Shown: positions 58,961 through 64,000 of the stretch, in pieces
How positions within the stretch are numbered: position 1 is the first letter of the stretch
Layout of the letters: every line of letters begins with the position of its first letter
NCBI GenBank assembly: GCA_964034945.1
Contig: OZ035962.1
Span: forward strand, 82,605,942-82,669,941
DNA length: 64,000 bases
Reading direction: 5' to 3'
Origin: Chrysopilus asiliformis
Lineage: Eukaryota > Arthropoda > Insecta > Diptera > Rhagionidae
The notes under the pieces: generated by a model
Seen by the model: only the letters and a program-made list of their open reading frames with translations
Database searches by the model: none
What the model was told of the DNA's origin: nothing
Translations under genes and position numbers: made by a program

Positions 58961-58972
58961 CGTTGGGCGCCA
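58961..58972 (-). promoter_or_regulatory. Primer binding site for tRNA-Lys (12-base match)
   Basis: On the minus strand TGGCGCCCAACG starts 12 bases after the 5' LTR end. It is complementary to the 3' CCA end of tRNA-Lys(CTT). Beyond 12 bases the match breaks (one extra A, then partial). Confidence 0.75.
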
Positions 58973-59780
58973 TATTTTTTTTTATGTAATGAACCAGTAA
59001 TTAAATTTCTTTAACTATGTGATTTGTCCATCGATTTTCTGGCTTTCGAAATAGCTGGAATGATACCTCTTGCATAACGCACAGCTTAGCTCGTCGGTTG
59101 GGGTGGGTCGCTATTTCTACCATGAAAATCCACAAAAAAAATAATTTTATAGGTATCAATATGGGACTGGAGGGCTTGAGAAGAAGAGTTTTTAGGCAAT
59201 TCACCGCTCCAAGGTAGTCCGAATAAAATTAATAAAAAAAATCAAAAGATTAAAAGAAAAAAAAATAATAAAAAAAATCAAAATAATGAGCCATTGCCCA
59301 TCAGACAAAATTTCAGAAGAAAAAAAAAACTTGATAGCTGGAAGAAAAATTTGAAATTATGCGCGAGTTTAAATTCACCACCCATTACCTCAAACACCGG
59401 GTTCGAGCCTTGATCCCTAAGCCGCCACTCGCTTAGAAATCCCCTTTTAAAAAAAAATTGCCAAAAAGAAATCAAAAATCAACACATTTCCAATTTATTA
59501 GTTCCCTTCATCATCTGTTTTGCCTCTTTCCTTCACCATCGAACCAGAAAACAGAGCCCCACCTCCGTTTTAAAGGATTAGTTCAACATTTTCAAATTCA
59601 TTTTTTTTTTTTGTGTTGCAAAAATAAATAAGAAACGTATTTTTATTTTTTTTTTTTTTACAACGTAAACTGAAACATATTTTTTTTTTTTTTTATAGCA
59701 AAAACATTTAATGTAACCTTAAAGAAAAATCCTTATTTATCCCTACTAAATTATGACTATATAATAATTTATAAAAAAAA

Positions 59781-60087
59781 CACTTTAAAAAACAAGTTTT
59801 ATAACCTTATACACTTTCAAAATGCACTAAAAAGTAAAAAACAAGTTTAAAGTTTCACAAAAAATGTTTTTATAAATTGCGTGTTGTTGTGAAAGTATAA
59901 AGTGTGCTGCGTTGCACAGTATGAAACCGCTATTACAGATTCAAGAGCAAATGCAACGTCACACACTTTATACTTTCACAACAACACGCAATTTATAAAA
60001 ACATTTTTTGTGAAACTTTAAACTTGTTTTTTACTTTTTAGTGCATTTTGAAAGTGTATAAGGTTATAAAACTTGTTTTTTAAAGTG
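59781..60087. repeat. 307-bp palindrome (arms about 126 bp)
   Basis: The left arm 59,781-59,906 and right arm 59,962-60,087 are reverse complements (for example CAATTTATAAAAACATTTTT pairs with its inverse). The 55-base loop can itself pair around GCGTTGCAC / GCAACG. Confidence 0.95.
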
Positions 60088-60149
60088 TTTTTTTTATTTT
60101 ATACTTTTTAGTCTTGAATTAGCCTACCAAAAACCTCCAGAAAAGATCT

Positions 60150-61195
60150 TTCGCGGAAATTTGAGCAAAAGGAAACTCACGTTATCTTTGCAGGACATTC
60201 CGTTATCCTTACAGAATTTTAAATGTCAGAATCGGATTCAGCGACCCCAAAAACCCCCTAATGCAATTTTTCCCCGGAAAAAATGGGAAAAGGATATGTG
60301 CGTCATCCTTACAGGACCTTCCGTTTTGAATTTTGAAAATCTAACACCGAATTCGTGATCAGCGACCCCGAAAACCCCCTAATGCCATTTTTTCCCGGGA
60401 GAAATGGGAAAAAGGATATTTGCGTTATCCTTACAGGACCTTCCGTTCTGAATTTTGAAAATCTAACACCGAATTCGTGATCAGCGACCCCGAAAACCCC
60501 CTGGTGCCAGTTTTTCCCGGGAAAAATGGGAAAAAGGATATTTGCGTTATCCTTACAGGACCTTCCGTTTTGAATTTTGAAAATCTAACACCGAATTCGT
60601 GATCAGCGACCCCGAAAACCCCCTGATTCCATTTTTTCCTGGAAAAATGGGAAAAAGGATATTTGCGTTATCCTTACAGGACCTTCCGTTCTGAATTTTG
60701 AAAATCTAACACCGAATTCGTGATCAGCGACCCCGAAAACCCCCTGGTGCCAGTTTTTCCCGGGAAAATGGGAAAAAGGATATTTGCGTTATCCTTACAG
60801 GACCTTCCGTTTTGAATTTTGAAAATCTAACACCGAATTCGTGATCAGCGACCCCGAAAACCCCCTGGTGCCAGTTTTTCCCGGGAAAAATTGGAAAAAG
60901 GATATTTGCGTTATCCTTACAGGACCTTCCGTTTTGAATTTTGAAAATCTAACACCGAATTCGTGATCAGCGACCCCGAAAACCCCCTAATGCAATTTTT
61001 TCCCGGAAAAAAATGGGAAAAAGGATATTTGCGTTATCCTTACAGGACCTTCCGTTTTGAATTTTGAAAATCTAACACCGAATTCGTGATCAGCGACCCC
61101 GAAAACCCCCTGGTGCCAGTTTTTCCCGGAAAAAATGGGAAAAAGGATATTTGCGTTATCCTTACAGGACCTTCCATTATCCTTACAAGGATGGA
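60150..61195 (-). repeat. 122-bp tandem repeat, about 8.5 copies
   Basis: GTTATCCTTACAGGACCTTC recurs at 60,424, 60,546, 60,667, 60,788, 60,910, 61,033 and 61,155, with a diverged copy at 60,302 and a rearranged partial at 60,181. Each unit carries GAATTCGTGATCAGCGACCC and TTTTTCCCGGGAAAAA. The family is the inverse of the array at 20,800-21,260. Confidence 0.95.
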
Positions 61196-62259
61196 GTAGT
61201 AAAAATATTGAACTGTCACCGGAACTATGCAAGGTGACAAAATTTCATCTTCCTAGGTTGCATAGTTTCGGAGATATAAGGTTCCAAAGATTCCAGAGAA
61301 AGACACATAGCCACATAGTCACGTCGTGCGTGACACTTCAACTTAATAGAAAGTGTATAAAAAAACTCAAGACTTAGCTGGCCAGCGTATACGAAGATTT
61401 TTCTTTTAAATTTCTTCATTCCCCGCTACCATACTGTAAAAAAATCTGCTTCCGCTGCTCACTGCTGCCGCTGCTCTACAATTTTGGCTACTGCTAACCA
61501 ATTTTTCTGCTGCCGCTGCTCTACTTTTCTTGCTGCCGCTATTCAATTTTTTCTGCTGTCGCTGCTCAATTTTTTTTTTTCTGCTACCGCTGCTCTACAA
61601 AGATCCTGATCGGGCTCCGCAAAATTTGGTTGTTCAATAAGAAAATCTTCCTTTTCTTTTTCTTTTTACCACATCACACAGATCACGATTCTTTATTTAT
61701 AGTCCTTTTAATTTTATAATTTACAATATTCTTGTTTATATACTATTAGTTTTTATTATATTTTATACACAAAATTTTTGGTTTAAATTTTAAATTTCTT
61801 TTGAACTTTTACAAAATTCGCTTCATTTTTTTTTTTTATCGTTTTTTTTTATTCTTTACCAGCACACAAAAAAAACTAATTCGCGTTTATTTTATTTCAC
61901 AAAAAAAAAACTAAACTATTAAGTAAAAAAAACTATGAAATTATCACAAAAAAAAAAACAATTTAAATTTTTTTGGAAAATTTTCCACAAAATATGGAAA
62001 ATAATTTTTTTCTTCTAGCCCGTGCACGATGAAAATCAAATACTTAATAATCGGGGGCAAAGACCCGACTACTATTTATAGAAAAAAAATTTTCTAGAAT
62101 TTTCCGTCCGTCATTCATTTTTTTTATTAAATCAAAGGTAACTGATCAAATAATTACCTTTGGAATCAAAGTAAATTAGATTGCCAGGATATCCAAAAAT
62201 TTTTTAATCGAAATTTTTTTTTTTTGTAATTATGAAACTCCAGATAGTCCGACATTACA

Positions 62260-64000
62260 ATGTATGGAATGTATGATGGAATGTATGGAATGTATATGGA
62301 ATGTATGGAATGAATGATGGAATGTATGGAATGTATATGGAATGTATGGAATGTATATGGAATGTATGGAATGTATGATGGAATGTATGGAATGTATGAT
62401 GGAATGTATGGAATGTATATGGAATGTATGGAATGTATGATGGAATGTATGGAATGTATGATGGAATGTATGGAATGTATGATGGAATGTATGGAATGTA
62501 TATGGAATGTATGGAATGAATGATGGAATGTATGGAATGTATATGGAATGTATGGAATGTATGCTGGAATGTATGGAATGTATATGGAATGTATGGAATG
62601 AATGATGGAATGTATGGAATGTATATGGAATGTATGATGGAATGTATGGAATGTATGATGGAATGTATGGAATGTATATGGAATGTATGGAATGTATGAT
62701 GGAATGTATGGAATGTATGATGGAATGTATGGAATGAATGATGGAATGTATGGAATGTATATGGAATGTATGGAATGTATGATGGAATTAATGGAATGTA
62801 TGATGGAATGTATGGAATGTATATGGAATGTATGGAATGTATGATGGAATGTATGGAATGTATGATGGAATGTATGGAATGTATATGGAATGTATGGAAT
62901 GTATATGGAATGTATGGAATGTATGATGGAATGTATGGAATGTATGATGGAATGTATGGAATGTATATGGAATGTATGGAATGTATGATGGAATGTATGG
63001 AATGTATGATGGAATGTATGGAATGTATATGGAATGTATGGAATGTATGATGGAATGTATGGAATGTATATGGAATGTATGGAATGTATGATGGAATGTA
63101 TGGAATGTATGATGGAATGTATGGAATGTATATGGAATGTATGGAATGTATGATGGAATGTATGGAATGTATGCTGGAATGTATGGAATGTATATGGAAT
63201 GTATGGAATGTATGATGGAATGTATGGAATGTATGATGGAATGTATGGAATGTATATGGAATGTATGGAATGTATGATGGAATGTATGGAATGTATATGG
63301 AATGTATGGAATGTATGATGGAATGTATGATGGAATGTATGGAATGTATGATGGAATGTATGGAATGTATATGGAATGTATGGAATGTATGCTGGAATGT
63401 ATGGAATGTATATGGAATGTATGGAATGAATGATGGAATGTATGGAATGTATATGGAATGTATGGAATGTATGATGGAATGTATGGAATGTATGATGGAA
63501 TGTATGGAATGTATATGGAATGTATGGAATGTATGATGGAATGTATGGAATGTATGATGGAATGTATGGAATGTATGATGGAATGTATGGAATGTATATG
63601 GAATGTATGGAATGTATGATGGAATGTATGGAATGTATATGGAATGTATGGAATGTATGATGGAATGTATGGAATGTACGCTGGAATGTATGGAATGTAT
63701 ATGGAATGTATGGAATGTATGATGGAATGTATGGAATGTATGATGGAATGTATGGAATGTATGATGGAATGTATGGAATGTATGATGGAATGTATGGAAT
63801 GTATATGGAATGTATGGAATGAATGATGGAATGTATGGAATGTATATGGAATGTATGGAATGTATGATGGAATGTATGGAATGTATATGGAATGTATGGA
63901 ATGTATGATGGAATGTATGGAATGTATGATGGAATGTATGGAATGTATATGGAATGTATGGAATGAATGATGGAATGTATGGAATGTATATGGAATGTAT
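62260..64000. repeat. GGAATGTAT satellite array, continuation beyond the gypsy insertion
   Basis: It has the same 9/11/12-base modules and 41-base unit as the block ending at 51,384. The variants ATGCTGG, GAATGATGG and TACGCTGG link it to the right domain of the main block, as expected if one array was split by the retrotransposon. It runs off the end of the window. Confidence 0.97.

Larger units (their letters stand above)
59781..61355. mobile_element. Foldback-type element carrying a 122-bp satellite, inserted in the LTR
   Basis: It is bounded by the target TATAAAAAAA on both sides (59,770-59,780 and 61,356-61,365, differing by one A) and has CACTTT...AAAGTG ends. Its left part is a 307-bp near-perfect palindrome, then about 8.5 copies of a 122-bp tandem repeat, then a 160-bp right end with CGGAACTATGCAAGG / TTGCATAGTTTCGG inverted. 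A 9-11 bp duplication and tandem-repeat interior resemble Foldback (FB) or MULE-type elements. No transposase. Confidence 0.8.
51385..62259 (-). mobile_element. Ty3/gypsy LTR retrotransposon inserted in the satellite
   Basis: The element lies on the minus strand with LTRs at 51,385-53,073 (3') and 58,985-62,259 (5', split by an insertion). LTR ends are TGTAATG...CATTACA. The target duplication is ATGT at 51,381-51,384 and 62,260-62,263. The internal region of 5,911 bases holds gag and pol; only 255 bases follow pol, so there is no envelope gene. Without the later insertion the element would be about 9.3 kb. LTRs of about 1.7 kb with tRNA-Lys priming resemble the Osvaldo/Ulysses group; that placement is inference. 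Gag, protease, RT, RNase H and integrase all look intact. Confidence 0.97.
58985..62259 (-). repeat. 5' LTR of the gypsy element, split by a 1.58-kb insertion
   Basis: It is the same as the LTR at 51,385-53,073, offset by exactly 7,600 bases, up to 59,780. It then resumes at about 61,356-61,366 (CTCAAGACTTAGCTGG) and ends CCGACATTACA at 62,259. It should contain the element's promoter and polyadenylation signals. The insertion probably disrupts transcription from this copy. Confidence 0.97.

Overview
This is an AT-rich eukaryotic window, probably from an arthropod and most likely an insect. The evidence is a Rep/helicase/endonuclease Helitron of the Helentron type, a Ty3/gypsy retrotransposon primed by tRNA-Lys, many MITE-sized DNA transposon relics (piggyBac-, PIF/Harbinger- and hAT-like), GACAGACGG-type microsatellite-bearing repeats and a long simple satellite. 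I found no convincing single-copy host gene. Every protein-coding stretch I can recognise belongs to a mobile element. The species cannot be named from sequence alone.

Layout. 1-22,800: AT-rich intergenic DNA with nested repeats. These include a microsatellite-bearing repeat (835-1,490), a nested TIR element (3,797-5,059), a 24-bp perfect hairpin (8,442-8,498), a hAT transposase scrap (9,629-9,919), a Harbinger relic with MADF and transposase fragments (10,451-10,806), an 8-bp microsatellite split by a MITE (13,812-14,278), foldback elements (16,613-16,833 and 18,558-19,172), and a repeat family with CCCGTATGGTGA ends, one copy of which holds a piggyBac-like MITE at TTAA (19,676-19,935). 22,821-28,465: a decayed Helentron on the minus strand, with all diagnostic domains but broken by about three frameshifts and two nonsense codons. 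28,566-34,900: a 3 x 85 bp tandem repeat, a large hairpin, a tandem array of composite repeats with tRNA-like B boxes, more MITEs and an odd GC-rich island built on GGCCGAAGGCC.

35,631-64,000 is a very large satellite built from GGAATGTAT-type modules (41-bp dimer unit, about 15.7 kb plus at least 1.7 kb running off the window). It has internal kilobase-scale duplications. A near-intact Ty3/gypsy element (51,385-62,259, minus strand) is inserted in it, with 4-bp ATGT target duplications and almost identical 1,689-bp LTRs. One LTR was later split by a 1.58-kb foldback element that carries its own 122-bp satellite array. The order of events can be read directly: satellite first, then gypsy, then foldback insertion.

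The most unusual observation is that the satellite core TGGAATGT is the consensus binding site of TEAD/Scalloped transcription factors (GT-IIC motif). It recurs about every 10.25 bp, close to one helical turn, roughly 1,500 times in the main block. Whether this has any effect in the cell is unknown, but it can be tested. The 2,450- and 2,033-codon open frames across the satellite are an artefact of its minus strand lacking stop triplets.
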